This document shows positions 10,062 to 21,040 of a DNA stretch of 64,000 nucleotides, piece by piece (position 1 is the first letter of the stretch; each line of letters opens with the position of its first letter). The translations under genes were made by a program, and so were the position numbers. Location of the stretch: the NCBI GenBank assembly GCA_009746045.1, contig RPFO01000156.1:5749900-5813899 (forward strand), read 5' to 3'. The notes beneath the pieces are model-generated. The model worked only from the letters and a program-made list of their open reading frames with translations. It was not told where the DNA came from and made no database searches. Source of the stretch: Mesostigma viride (lineage: Eukaryota; Streptophyta; Mesostigmatophyceae; Mesostigmatales; Mesostigmataceae).

Positions 10062-11810
10062 ATGGATCCAGTGGGTGGAGATATGTCGCCTATACCTACC
10101 AATAATAATAATAATACTACTACTAATAACATTAACAATAACAATACTCGTGGTAACCGACGGGACTCCTTGGAAACGGTACACCATCTCACTCCTCAAG
10201 GTATTCTGCGTACCTCACCGCCTTCTCCTGTTGCTGGTGGTCGCCGTCGTCCCTCAATTACCCCACCTACCTATGAACAACGTATTTCCCAAGTCAGATT
10301 TAGTGAGGAACCTTCTTTCGTTGTGAACCAGGCCCCTGCCCCTTCTGCAACCTTGGCTCACCCCTCCAGCAGGTCCTCACACACTAACAATGCTCCTAGG
10401 CCTCCTTCCCACCCTGTGCCTTCAATGCCTGCTATTAACACGGGTCGTACCTCGGCCCCTGTCGGCCCTTCTGGGCGCCCTAGTGCAGTCCCCTTTTTCC
10501 CACCTGCTTCCTGGTCCTACCCTGAGACGGCCTATGAGGCTGCCCAGGTTCCTACCCGTGTGGCTGATTTAGAAGTTAATAATGATTTCAGTACCATGCC
10601 CCTAGATGATAGGAATTATGATCATTTTGCCTATTCCTCTCTTCGTGAGCAATATACTGTCCCCTTCTCCTATGGGCACCATCCGGAAACGGTGGCTCCC
10701 TCTAGACCCCTACCCAAGACTTTTCCTATCCCTTCCTTCTATCCCGCTTATGTAGCAGTGGAAGATAGTGGCCCTATGGGAAAAACTGATTCTTCTAATC
10801 CCCCTAAGCCTCCTGCTCTTCCCCTCTTTGCCAACCTTCCTAAGCTGGATGTCAAGTCTACCCCTCAACAGTTTTTCACCTTCATTATGTTGCTCACCCA
10901 GAACACAGAGTCCTGGCAGAACCACAATAGGTGGCGCCTCTCTGATGCTGTACTAGTTCCTCATTATCTTACTACCTGCATTACTCCTGAACTTGCTAAC
11001 CTCATCCAGTGTGAGTCTCTTGCCTCTCATGCCTACCCAAACTCTGTAGCAGAATTGTTCAAGCGTTTAGAGAACCATTTAGTCCCTCCCGATGCAGATT
11101 GGCAGGATAGATTATCCTTTGGCACCTTGCAGCAGGGTACCAAGTCCTTCAAAGAATATATGAAAGAGTTTGATGCTCAGATGGTACGAATTAGGGATTT
11201 GTCGGGTGCAGAAGTACGTGCTCGCTTCCTTCAGGGCCTCAGTAGACCCTTATTGCGTGAAGTCAAGCGCCAGTTCTCTGCCTACCGTTTTACTGACCTG
11301 CCCCTCAAGCATGTGCGCCAGCATCTTTTACGAGTAGCAGATTTCTTCTCCACACCTTCTCTTCCTACCCGTTCCCGTATTAATAATATAAGCCTTACCC
11401 CTGAGGAGGAGAACTCCTATGTAGAAGAATTAGATATCTGTGTGACTGACCTTTCAGCTCTGGATGTCTCTCATATTACCTGCTATCATTGTAAGGAAGT
11501 AGGTCACCTTAAACGTGAGTGCCCCAAGTTCCTTTCGGGTGCTCCCCCTCATCCCGACGCTCGCCCTCCTCGTACCCCTCAGCGTGCTCCTATTCGTCCC
11601 ACTTCAGGACGCATTCCTTCAGCTACCCCTAGTAGGCTGAATGCTGTGCAGACAGGATCCCCAGGGTTCCCCTATGATAATCAGGCTCCCGCACCCTCTT
11701 CAATCCCTCGTGACCCTCCAGCAGTGGCTTTTCCGCCAGGGTCTTCTTCGGGGTTCGTTCCTATGGATTTGGGGGGGAGGGGGAACAGTAGGCCTGTCAG
11801 CCGGGGGTAA
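10062..11810 (+). CDS. gag: gag polyprotein of element B (intact)
   Basis: This 582-residue structural protein would form the retrotransposon particle. It has an Asn/Thr run near residues 12-30, a Pro/Ser-rich region to about 250, a gag capsid domain of Ty3 type at about 265-440 (including FGTLQQGTKSFKEYMKEFDA and RFLQGLSRPLLREVK), and one CX2CX4HX4C zinc knuckle near residues 475-488. It stops with TAA at 11808-11810. Pol lies in the +1 frame and overlaps it by up to 170 bases. A G7-A-G5 tract (11771-11783) and the terminal GGG-TAA are the candidate recoding points. Confidence 0.92.
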   Translation: MDPVGGDMSPIPTNNNNNTTTNNINNNNTRGNRRDSLETVHHLTPQGILRTSPPSPVAGGRRRPSITPPTYEQRISQVRFSEEPSFVVNQAPAPSATLAHPSSRSSHTNNAPRPPSHPVPSMPAINTGRTSAPVGPSGRPSAVPFFPPASWSYPETAYEAAQVPTRVADLEVNNDFSTMPLDDRNYDHFAYSSLREQYTVPFSYGHHPETVAPSRPLPKTFPIPSFYPAYVAVEDSGPMGKTDSSNPPKPPALPLFANLPKLDVKSTPQQFFTFIMLLTQNTESWQNHNRWRLSDAVLVPHYLTTCITPELANLIQCESLASHAYPNSVAELFKRLENHLVPPDADWQDRLSFGTLQQGTKSFKEYMKEFDAQMVRIRDLSGAEVRARFLQGLSRPLLREVKRQFSAYRFTDLPLKHVRQHLLRVADFFSTPSLPTRSRINNISLTPEEENSYVEELDICVTDLSALDVSHITCYHCKEVGHLKRECPKFLSGAPPHPDARPPRTPQRAPIRPTSGRIPSATPSRLNAVQTGSPGFPYDNQAPAPSSIPRDPPAVAFPPGSSSGFVPMDLGGRGNSRPVSRG

Positions 11811-14286
11811 CCTGGACAGGTCCTTAGATAGTACCCCAGATATTAATTTTTGCTTGCCTGTTTTTATAACCTCTGTAGGAGCTGAATCATCCCTACCACT
11901 ACGTGTGCGTCCTCTTATGTTCTTGAATGGTGGTTTAACCGTCCCTCACACTGTTGTAGACCCCTTCTTGCATGCTGATGAACTCTTGAATGTCTCTGTG
12001 TTGGTAGATAGCGGTGCGGCTAGCTCCTTTGTGAGCGAGGCCCTAGTTAGACGTTTAGGACTAGTCCCTACCCCTCACACCAAACCCGTTACTGTTCATT
12101 ATGCTGATGGTCGCACCAGTCATTCCCCGGGTACGGTGTCCCTTCCCATGGTTATACAAGGACGTACTGTCAACCTGACGGCCACTATAGGCCCTATCAC
12201 TACCGCTGATGTATTACTAGGATTAGATTGGCACCAGGATAATAAGATTACTATTAATTATGATACCATGGTCATTTGGTTTCCAGATAGCTCTTACTGG
12301 GTACCTGAACGTCATTATAGATTGGAAAATTTATCCTTGGTAGATATTACTCCTCCTACACCTGTTGATCCTCCTGTAAGACCTATACCTGAAGTAATAA
12401 TGTCAAATGACGAATTACGTTCTGAATTAAAGCAAAATGGATACCTATTATGTATGTTCCTTCAGTTAGAAGTACAACAGATACCTATCACTAACAATAG
12501 TGTGGATATAGATGTAAATACAGTGGATACAATAGGAGTAGGATTTACTGAAAATGAAATAGTAAGATACATGGCTGTGATAGATTCCTCAAAAGTATTT
12601 GAAGAAAAGACTCCTTCTTATCCTCCTCCTCGTTCTGTTTTACACCGTGTAGTTATCAAGGACGGTGCAGTTCCTACGCACTCTCCGATGTATAGAATGG
12701 GCCCTACCGAGTTAAAGGAACTAAAACAGATTTTAGTGTCATTATTAGAAGCAGGATTGATAGAGCCTAGTAACTCCCCCTACTCAGCTGGTGTCCTGTT
12801 AGTTCCTAAGCCAAATGGCAAGTTTCGCCTAGTTACTGATTATAGGAAGTTGAATGATATTACTGTGAAATCTAAATACCCTCTACCTCGTATTGACGAT
12901 ATATTTAATAAGGTTAAAGGTTCCACTTGTTTCACAGTACTGGATTGTGCGGATGGTTTTTGGCAGTTGCGGATAGCTCCTGAGGATTGCCATAAAACCG
13001 CCTTTGCTACCCCTTTTGGTCATTACCAGTTTAGAGTAGCGGCTATGGGACTCTGTAACTCGCCTGCCTCTTTTCAAATGTTAATGAATGAAGTGCTTAG
13101 ACCTGTTATGGGAAATTCTCATCTTCCTCAGGTGTCCTCTGATCTAAAGGATCCCTCCTTCTCCTCTGTTTCTTTATCTGAGCATGACCGTTCTTGTGCT
13201 CAAGCTTACTTAGATGATATTCTTATTTACTCTCCTGATTTTGAAACGCACCTACGTGATTTAAAGAAAGTATTAGAAATAATGGCTGAAAATTCTTTGT
13301 GGGCGCGCCGTGCTAAAGTGCGTTCGGGTAGGAGTGTCCCATTTTTAGGGCACGTTCTGTCAGATGCCGGGGTCGCTACCGACCCGGATAAAACTAAGTC
13401 AATTCAGGAATGGCCTACTCCTACCGACGTTAAAGGTGTACGTAGTTTCCTAGGAATTGCTTCTTACTATAGGCGTTTTATCCCGCGTTTCGCCACTATA
13501 GCAGCCCCTATTAATCATTTATTAAAGAAGGATATCCCCTTTGTTTGGAGTAGTGAGTGTCAGTCTGCTTTTCAGTGCCTAAAATCCCTACTCCTTTCCC
13601 CTCCTGTACTCATCCTACCGGATACTACTAAACCCTTTGTTGTGGCTACAGATGCTAGTAAAGTAGCTATAGGTGGTGTCCTTCTCCAGGATCAGGGTCA
13701 GGGCTTACAGCCAATTGAATATATCTCTAGGACAATGCTCCCTGCGGAGCGTAACTATCCCGTCCACCAGCAGGAACTCTTAGCGGTGGTGTATTGTTGC
13801 CACGCGTGGCAGCACTTCCTTAAAGGTGCTCAATTTGATGTCTGCCTGAATGAACCCTGTGAGCTAGATCCTTATAGGTTAGTTATCCAAACGGATCATC
13901 GTCCCCTTACCCATCTTCTCTCCCAACCCAACCTTACCCCTCGGCAAGCGCGCTGGATGGAATTTTTAGCACAGTTTTCCCCTTTTAAACTTCAGTATGT
14001 CAAGGGTGTAGATAACATAGTACCAGATGCACTCTCTCGTCGTGCAGACTATTCCTTCTTCGAGGACCTTGATGTTCTCAATATTACTCTAGTTCCTACT
14101 ACTATGGGTGTAACCCCTTATGGTGAACTACCTGATGATGATTCCTATGCCTACCTCTTTCATACAGCTGTTCGCATGCCTGATCTCCTTTCTCACGTAG
14201 GACTCTCTCTCCCGTGTGAGGCCCTTCCTGTGGCCTCGGTGGGGGGGAGGGGAAAAATAAAATTTCTATACCGCTTAGCCATATAG
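11641..14286 (+). CDS. pol: protease, reverse transcriptase and RNase H of element B
   Basis: The frame is +1 to gag and overlaps it from 11641, so translation from its own ATG is doubtful; expression by +1 frameshift or transcript slippage is more likely. Domains in order: retropepsin (VDSGAASSF near 12007, ADVLLGLDW near 12208), RT (KPNGKFRLVTDYRKLN, then LDCADGFWQL, catalytic YLDD near 13205), and RNase H (ATDASKVAIGGVLL, HQQELLAVV, QTDHRPLTHLL). All expected catalytic acids are visible. It ends at TAG 14284-14286, just after the G7-A-G4 tract at 14241-14252. Unlike A, it is uninterrupted. Confidence 0.92.
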   Translation: MLCRQDPQGSPMIIRLPHPLQSLVTLQQWLFRQGLLRGSFLWIWGGGGTVGLSAGGNLDRSLDSTPDINFCLPVFITSVGAESSLPLRVRPLMFLNGGLTVPHTVVDPFLHADELLNVSVLVDSGAASSFVSEALVRRLGLVPTPHTKPVTVHYADGRTSHSPGTVSLPMVIQGRTVNLTATIGPITTADVLLGLDWHQDNKITINYDTMVIWFPDSSYWVPERHYRLENLSLVDITPPTPVDPPVRPIPEVIMSNDELRSELKQNGYLLCMFLQLEVQQIPITNNSVDIDVNTVDTIGVGFTENEIVRYMAVIDSSKVFEEKTPSYPPPRSVLHRVVIKDGAVPTHSPMYRMGPTELKELKQILVSLLEAGLIEPSNSPYSAGVLLVPKPNGKFRLVTDYRKLNDITVKSKYPLPRIDDIFNKVKGSTCFTVLDCADGFWQLRIAPEDCHKTAFATPFGHYQFRVAAMGLCNSPASFQMLMNEVLRPVMGNSHLPQVSSDLKDPSFSSVSLSEHDRSCAQAYLDDILIYSPDFETHLRDLKKVLEIMAENSLWARRAKVRSGRSVPFLGHVLSDAGVATDPDKTKSIQEWPTPTDVKGVRSFLGIASYYRRFIPRFATIAAPINHLLKKDIPFVWSSECQSAFQCLKSLLLSPPVLILPDTTKPFVVATDASKVAIGGVLLQDQGQGLQPIEYISRTMLPAERNYPVHQQELLAVVYCCHAWQHFLKGAQFDVCLNEPCELDPYRLVIQTDHRPLTHLLSQPNLTPRQARWMEFLAQFSPFKLQYVKGVDNIVPDALSRRADYSFFEDLDVLNITLVPTTMGVTPYGELPDDDSYAYLFHTAVRMPDLLSHVGLSLPCEALPVASVGGRGKIKFLYRLAI

Positions 14287-14395
14287 CGACTAGGTCAGGA
14301 AAGTCTTATGAAAACGTAGTCCCCTAGGACCTCCCCTTCTCTTCGGCAAGGCGGTAGGAGATCTCTTTAAACCTGTTCTGGATACTTCTGTAGCG

Positions 14396-15922
14396 ATGCC
14401 TACCTCTGATCTTGAACGCCTTATTAGTAGATTTACGGCCACTGAGCCGGAAGCATTAGCTGCCATTGCTGCACATCCCCAACAATTAGGCAAGCACCCT
14501 TGTAAATTTGTAGGTGGGTTTTTATATGTGCAGATAGCAGATTCTCCCCCTCAATGGCGCCTGTATGTCCCTCCTATCTGTCGCTCCTCCTTGCTCTTTG
14601 AGTTGCATGACTTAGCTGCTCACCAGGGTGGTAAACGGGTACGGGACCTAGTAGCCCGCTCTTATTACTGGCCTTCCCTTTATAAGGATGTGGATGAGTA
14701 TGTTAGAACTTGTCAATCTTGCCAGGAAATGAAACCCAATAATGTAGGACAGATAGCAGAACCTAGGACCTTGCCTGACCCTATCATGCCTTGGGATTCT
14801 ATCATGATGGATTTTGTAGGACCTTTTAGAAAGAATGATAGGGGCAATGCCCAAATCCTTGTGTTCATAGATCGTTTTACTCGTATGTGCCATCTTGTGC
14901 CGTGTCCTTTAGAACTCACCGCACGTGATTGCGCACGCCTATACCTCAATAATGTATATAGATATCATGGATTGAGTAGGCAGTTTATTAGTGATAAGGA
15001 TAAATTATTTACCTCAGATTTTTGGCAGCAGTTTTTCGCTGCCATCGGTACCAAGGTTACCTACGGTACTGCCTACCACTCCTCCTCCTCTCATTTAGTA
15101 GAGCGTCTTAATAGAGTAGTAGAAGAAGCGCTTAGGCACTATGTTAATGGCTCGGGTAGTGATTGGGAGGATTATTTATGTTTGGTAGAGTTCTCCCTCA
15201 ACAATTGTCCCCAAGCTGCGCATGGATATACGCCCTTCTTCTTAGATACTGGGAGACAGCCCCTTACCCCTACCTCTCTCTTAGCTAGTCCTCTACGGGA
15301 CAAGGATGATGTGTCCCGAGATACTGTAGAAGGTGTACAGTCCTTACTAGATAGAATGAAAACTGCTCATGACCACGCGATCTCAGGGTATCAAAAAGCT
15401 CAGGCTAAGTACCTTGCTAGGTTGCGTGCCTCCTTAGATAGACGAGCACCTGAGATAGAAGTAGGAGATCTAGTATTAGTAGAAGGCCCCCGTGTTGGCC
15501 GTTTTGCTCATAAGTTTGAAGCAGAACTGAAGGTCAAACTTAGGCCTGCCTTCTTAGGACCCTTCCATGTGTTGTCTAGGGTAGGAAATTTCTTGTATAA
15601 GGTCGATATCCCTACCTCTTGGCAAACGCATTCAAACACCTTCCATAGGAGCCAGCTTAAACTGTACCACCCTAGTACGTTCGCTGGCAGGGAGTTAGCG
15701 CCTGCCCCTTTAGAGCATAATCCTGACACTGGGGAAGTAGAAGACGAAGTAGAAAGCATCGTGGCCCATCGAGATATCAAAAAGGGCCGCGGTACCCAGC
15801 GTCAGTATAAAGTGAAGTGGATGTATGCTCGTAGTGAAGTAGATAAGGTTTGGTATACGGAGAGTGAGCTAGATGGGTGTAGTCGCCTGCTGCAGGAATA
15901 TAAAACCCTGCACAAGCTCTAG
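14396..15922 (+). CDS. pol: integrase with chromodomain, element B
   Basis: The 508 codons are almost identical to the integrase of A: HHCC zinc-binding domain, DDE core and C-terminal chromodomain. In A this frame is open back to the G-tract. In B a base is missing in the C-run at about 14321-14325, and a TGA falls in the joined frame at 14309-14311, so the link to RNase H by a single -1 shift is broken. B may therefore be unable to make a Pol-integrase fusion despite its identical LTRs, unless translation starts at the ATG at 14396. Confidence 0.9.
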   Translation: MPTSDLERLISRFTATEPEALAAIAAHPQQLGKHPCKFVGGFLYVQIADSPPQWRLYVPPICRSSLLFELHDLAAHQGGKRVRDLVARSYYWPSLYKDVDEYVRTCQSCQEMKPNNVGQIAEPRTLPDPIMPWDSIMMDFVGPFRKNDRGNAQILVFIDRFTRMCHLVPCPLELTARDCARLYLNNVYRYHGLSRQFISDKDKLFTSDFWQQFFAAIGTKVTYGTAYHSSSSHLVERLNRVVEEALRHYVNGSGSDWEDYLCLVEFSLNNCPQAAHGYTPFFLDTGRQPLTPTSLLASPLRDKDDVSRDTVEGVQSLLDRMKTAHDHAISGYQKAQAKYLARLRASLDRRAPEIEVGDLVLVEGPRVGRFAHKFEAELKVKLRPAFLGPFHVLSRVGNFLYKVDIPTSWQTHSNTFHRSQLKLYHPSTFAGRELAPAPLEHNPDTGEVEDEVESIVAHRDIKKGRGTQRQYKVKWMYARSEVDKVWYTESELDGCSRLLQEYKTLHKL

Positions 15923-15998
15923 TCGTAGGCCTTCTCCTCTCTTATGTTATGTCTGCTGTCGACGGGTGGTTGGTTGTCCCCTCCCCTCCGCAGCCGTC

Positions 15999-18310
15999 AT
16001 GACAGAGCCTACCCCTCCGGCTGAGAGCCCGCTGCCGTCCCTGCCCCTACCGGACCCTGAGCTGTATTTCGAGGCCCTTCCGGGCCGTTGGGTGTCGCGA
16101 TCATGTTACCGGGGTGGCGTTGTGCAGCCGGCCCTTCAGGCCCAACATGCGAGCTTAGTCAGGGCGGCCCTCTTCGGGGTCACGTGGTATGGTCCTTCCC
16201 CTGATGAGCCGCACCAGCTTGTCCTGCACGGTTTCGATGATGCCGGACACTGTTTGTTGGGGTGTGGTTCCAGCTGTCCCGCCTTGGGGCAGATAGATGC
16301 GGTTCTCCGGTGTTGCCGTGTGTTCTCCTACCTCTCCACTCCTGTGGGCCGTACCTGCCTACGGGAGGTGTTCCCGTGGCTTCCAGCTGAGGGTGATGCT
16401 GAGGTAGACGAGAACCCCTGCGACCTTTTACGGGCCGTAGAGTTCATGGAGATAGCTGATCAGTCGGCGGGACTAGCGGTTAGTGGTCCTACCCCTTCGG
16501 GCGCCCCAGCCGAGGTACATTATACTCCAGATTATTCTGCCTCGAGCGCTGCGTCCGCCTCCTCGGTGTCTGTCCCTCCCTCTCCGGTCCCGTCGTCCCC
16601 TCGGTCGACCCGGGATGTCGCAGTGGAGCCTACCCCTTCGGGTTTGCCTGATCCTCTTTCGGCGACGGTCTCGGCTATGCAGGCTCAGATCCAGTCTTTG
16701 ACCACGGCGTTTGGGGCCTTCCTTGCGGCCCAGGCGCAGGTCCCGGCCACGCCGGCTGGATCCGCGCCCCCTACCCCTTCTGTCGCCCCGGCGACTACGG
16801 CTTCGCCCGCGCCCCCGCCTGCGCCCGCGGTCGCTGTGGTTCCGGCGGCTCCTGCGACTCCTGCTGCCTCTGCGCCTGTTACCGCTCTACCTGCGCCTAC
16901 GCGGGAGTCTCCTGCCCCTGTTAGCTCGCCCTCCGTCGCTGCTTCCGAGCCTCCTCCCGCTCAGGCGCAGACGTCGCGGGGTTTCTTTGGCGATACTAGC
17001 GGCTTCCCAGACTTTGGGAGGGTGGTCCTCCGCAGAGGATTCCGGTTCCTGACTGGGGCCTGGATGGTAGTCAATCTTATGCAGGACTGCCTGTCCCTAC
17101 GGGCCCCATTTTCAACATGTGGCCTGAGGGTGCACCGGCAACGGAGACCGGCGCGCCTGCGTCGTTGGTGGGTCCGTCACGGCCCTCTCTGGCTTCAGGT
17201 CCGGCGCGACCTCCTGTTTTACCAGTGCCCCCTGCGTCGGTGTCGGCTCCTGCCCCTGCGTCAGCCCCTGCTCCGGTCCCTCCTCCTTCGGCCTCGCGGT
17301 CTTTGGCCGCGGTTGTTCGGTCCACCGGTCAGGATCCTCGCGCCACCCGCGCTGCCGATTCCCTCAGGGAGTTGTCCCAGGGTGATCGGGACAGGGCTCC
17401 TTCTGTGGTGCACGCGACGCCGGAGTCGCGTGACACGCCCATTCCGGGGTATGGTATGTCCGCACTCGCCTGCCGACAGTGTGACCTGCCGCGCGCCTCT
17501 GCTGAGCTTGCCATCTCTCCCATGTCCTATGGGTTCTCCCAGGTGTGTCGGGCGCCCCGGGATCGTGGCCTACCCATTGAGACTGATCGGCCTCCGTTCG
17601 ACATGGTTATTTTAGCTGATCCGGTGTTCGAGGGTGAGATCCTGGTCCGGCGCGTCCTGTATCGCTGGGCGAGGCGCCACAACGACTTGGACACCTACGG
17701 TGGGTTTCAGTGGGCTTACCCTCCCCCTCTGGGCATTATGGCTTCGGATGCCCTTACAGTAGAGTTTCCTGCGGTGCCGGGTGCGGCGTACACTACGGTC
17801 CTCCAGCCCATCCTTGAGTGGGATGCCCGCCGCCCGGCGCCTATCCCGGGCCAGGGTCTAGACTCCCGCGGTCACCCTCCTCCTCGTGCCAGCGACTACC
17901 TAGAGACATTCGGGTCGCGACAGTGTGTTCGTCGGTGGCGCTCCCGCGAGGTTCGGCACATCCGGTTGTGGCCGTCCAACGTGGAGCCCCTGGTGGACCT
18001 GTTCTTCCCGACGGGTATGCGCCCTCGGATTCGGTATCATTGCCTCCTCCTGCGGGCCCTTTGCCTGATCGCGGTAGAGCCTTTCCTTCGCCTCTTTGCC
18101 TGTGGCTTTCTGGACTGGGCCCGTGGCCAGGTCGTCCTCACGCAGCATAGGTATTACTGGGCCTTCCTGGGCCTCTTTCCTGACGGCGTGTGGGCCGATG
18201 TTTTCCTCACTGTAGATAGGCATGACAATGTTGAGGATGTGGCTCACTACCAGGCCTACCTGGAGGTCCTGCTGGCCTCTCGTGGCACTTACCAGACGGA
18301 TGGCCACTAG
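15999..18310 (+). pseudogene. Third ORF of element B (unknown protein, one frameshift)
   Basis: The ATG at 15999 lies 76 bases after integrase. The N-terminal ~160 residues form a conserved domain (PELYFEALPGRW, FGVTWYGPSPDEPHQLVLHG). Next comes a Pro/Ala/Ser-rich linker with a possible short coiled coil (TVSAMQAQIQSLTTAFGAFL), and then a C-terminal domain of about 280 residues rich in aromatics (FDMVILADPVFEGEILVRRV, ACGFLDWARGQVVLTQHRYY). Compared with A, one base is missing at about 17002-17003, and the C-terminal frame runs to TAG at 18308-18310. Repaired length would be about 770 residues. There is no convincing signal peptide or transmembrane anchor, so it does not look like a classical envelope protein. 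GC is far above that of gag/pol. No family recognised. Confidence 0.7.
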
Positions 18311-18676
18311 ATAGAGGGCCTTAGGCCCGACCTGAGGGTGTTGTCCCTCCGGTATGTAGAGTCGCCCTCATATTCTGGCCAGTTGGTTGGCTGTTCTTGG
18401 TCCTTAGCGCTGATGTGTTTACTCTGTGTGTCCTGCCCAGTGCCGTCCCCCCCGGCCAGGACTCCGTTCCAGGCAGTTAGGGGAACCTACCACCAGGCTT
18501 GGTGCTGGCTAACCCTACACCACCCGGCGTGGTGGTGGAGACCGTGTGAACTATTGGTGCTTTGTATCTGGGATGGTCTATCGATTGTGTTGGTGTGTGC
18601 TGGGTGCGTTAGGATTATTTTCCTACCCCTCTGGTTCCCTCCTCTCTGCGTAGGGAGAGGGCTCCCTACCTTTTGT
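18311..18676 (+). other. 3' untranslated region of element B
   Basis: This non-coding stretch lies between the third ORF and the polypurine tract. The same stretch occurs in A (22902-23260). It ends in a T-rich segment, as usual before a polypurine tract. No gene seen. Confidence 0.6.
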
Positions 18677-18688
18677 GGGGGGGGGAGG
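18677..18688 (+). promoter_or_regulatory. Polypurine tract of element B
   Basis: Nine G, an A and two G directly precede the TGTTACG start of the 3' LTR. This is the expected primer site for plus-strand DNA synthesis. In A the tract is G8-A-GG (23261-23271). Confidence 0.85.
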
Positions 18689-21035
18689 TGTTACGTCGCG
18701 TAACAATTCGTTGTAGTTACGGACGTAAATTAGGTCCTTGGCCTCGGTTGTTCCTAGGTTACGTGCAGTTCTAGTTTGGACATGATTGTCCCCGTAACAG
18801 TACTGTGGTATAGTGTTAATCATCCCACGGTCCTAAATTTAGGACTTTGTCCTAAATCGTCCTAGTGGTCACTTTAACCGAGGTACCGGGGGGGGGGTCA
18901 CTATATGGACCGTACCCCATGTGGACCGTACCCGGCATGATGTACCCGACCCGTGGTACCGGCACATGGTACCCGGATTCCGTACCCGGGTACCGGGTAT
19001 AATGGCGGGAAAGTAGGTACCTCGACCAAAAATATAACCGATTTTGGAGCGAAAAAGTGGGTGCGGGAATGAAGTGAGGTGGATATGGCGACCTGACAAT
19101 CGTGGCCGGCGTTTTCACGTGCGTTTATCATTTCGGGCGCCCAGTAGCAAAAACGAAAGGTTGTTAGTTATGCTTAAAGGCTGTGAATATTTTCTGCGCA
19201 AGTTTTTATGTGTAGCGCTGTATCACAGCGGCACAACACAAATGGGTCGCAGATCGCCTGCTCGCGGAGGGTCGATTTTGGCACAAACATGTTAGTGTAT
19301 TAGCAATGGTGGTGCGAATCAAGCCAGGAAATTTTTGTGGACGATTTTTATTATAGTCTGGAGTTTAGAAACGGAGTATTTGACATGGGAGCGCCTGGGC
19401 CGTGATATTCTTGCCCGATTTCCATTGTCGACCATGTTTTAGGGACGTTCAGGCTGGGCAGCGAGCGCACCTTATAGGTCTTCACTTTCGGTATTTCTTG
19501 GACCTAGAACGCAGCACAAGCGTGGTTTATATCATTGTCGAACCGGTTGGCCAGCTTTGGTGCGCTCAGCTCTCGGAAAGCTGACCTCGCTGCGGATTTC
19601 AGCGACTTTTTTGCAACCATCTGGAATGAGGCGACGTAAGTAGCAGGTAAGTGCCGGGTTGTCCTAGATCATGAGTGTAACTGGCAACGCTGTCGTGGTG
19701 TTTTGAGTCAGCCAGCTATGCCTAAAAAGAGGGGACGCTCTCTGTGCACATAACTGTCACACATAGTTGGTTTACGTCATACAATTTTTTACGTCTCTAT
19801 CTTCGTCGTCCGCTGCAGCTAAAACACACATGCGTAAGAGCAGTTTTACTCATGTGTTAGTTATAAACCATGGTCCTATGGCCTGCAGTCGTTCAGGATG
19901 TTCTCAGACAGTATATACAGTATGGTTTACGTGTTACATGCACCCTGAATTCGCTCACAAAGCGTTGCATGTTAGCACAACGTTGTTTTGTAACTTGATT
20001 TGGCTGCATTCATGTGTTAGTTGCAATGCAAATGCAATGTTTTTTCATCGCTGGGTGGTGGCCAGCATGTCCGTGATGTCAAAGAAGGTTTGGCATATGC
20101 TTAGAGAAAGTTTACCGCAAGGGGTGGGCCATGTTCAAGCCGGGCAACCTCAGCAACCATGCAACCCTATATTGCATTACCTGCACCATCTGTGACACCG
20201 TTAATCACGCGTATATATAGAGGCAGCCACAGCAGGGTATGGCCTTGTTATACGCTGCCCCGCCATCCCAAGGCCTCGTAGGGTCCCCTAGCGCTTGTAA
20301 GATGCTCAAGGGACCGTGTGGATAGCATGGTCATGCGTTGACAATAATTGGTCCTAATGGTCCTAAAACCCACATTTTGGCCAAATTCGCGCTTTGAGGT
20401 CTGGCAGGTGGCAGGGCCCATTCATGCACTAAATGTAATTATTTGACCCCAGGTTTTTGATAGAAACTAAAAAAGTGTGTTATCTGTCATGGGCACGAAT
20501 GCCAGGGTCAAATTTTAATGTTTGCATATATATTTTTTAATTCCACTTGGTCCTAAATTTAGGACTTTTACTGGGAAGATGGACAATAGTGGGTGCCTTT
20601 GGGCGCCGCGCCGCGTACTATATTAGTGGTCCTTATCCTTTTGTAGAATGTAGTGGACAGGCGTGCATCTGTGCACCTGCTTGTGTTTCTGTGTTTCTGC
20701 AGGCGAGGGCCAGGTCGGCCCGAGCCTGTTGGACCGTTGGTGACCATTTATGCACGTTCCACTCCTTGTGTGGTCACTCGGCGTGTGTTAAATGAATTAG
20801 CACATATTAGCTTGGGTCACGGCAGTTTAGTTGTGTTTCCTTCCTCTTTTCCTGGAGTAAACGGGTTTGATTAAATGGCCTATGGCGTATTACAGTAGTA
20901 CATATGTAAATGCATTGAGATCTGGTTCGTCTCGGTCGTCTTTCGCTAGGGGTGTAAATAGAAGCAGCCTCACTAGTTTAGGTAGTATCAGGACAGGTAG
21001 AGGTAGAGGTGGCGGCCGAGGCTTGCGGCGTAACA
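18689..21035 (+). repeat. 3' LTR of element B, interrupted by a solo LTR
   Basis: It starts TGTTACG at 18689 and ends CGTAACA at 21035. Excising 18814-20585 plus one ATAG copy leaves 571 bp that appear identical to the 5' LTR. The right end is followed by AGCGG, the target duplication. Confidence 0.92.
18814..20585 (+). mobile_element. Solo LTR of the second family, copy 2
   Basis: The 1772-bp copy of the segment at 8063-9836 has the same TGTTAATC start and GGACA end. Its own flanks are ATAG (18810-18813 and 20586-20589). Because each copy has a matching pair of flanks, the two are independent insertions rather than the two LTRs of one element. About ten differences separate them, including a shorter G-run near 18890. 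Confidence 0.78.
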
Positions 21036-21040
21036 AGCGG

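Larger units (their letters stand above)
6696..21035 (+). mobile_element. Element B: younger Ty3/gypsy chromovirus with two LTRs, nested inside A
   Basis: It begins with TGTTACG at 6696 and ends with CGTAACA at 21035, and is flanked by the 5-bp target duplication AGCGG (6691-6695 and 21036-21040). Both LTRs are 571 bp once the foreign insertion is removed from the 3' copy, and I saw no difference between them, so insertion was recent. Without its two inserted solo LTRs the element is about 10.8 kb. Order: LTR, leader, small ORF, gag, PR-RT-RH, integrase-chromodomain, third ORF, polypurine tract, LTR. Confidence 0.93.

Noticed and set aside
8063-20585. The two 1.77-kb units as the LTR pair of a single large element
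   Set aside because: Each has its own matching 4-bp duplication, and one lies inside the LTR of element B.
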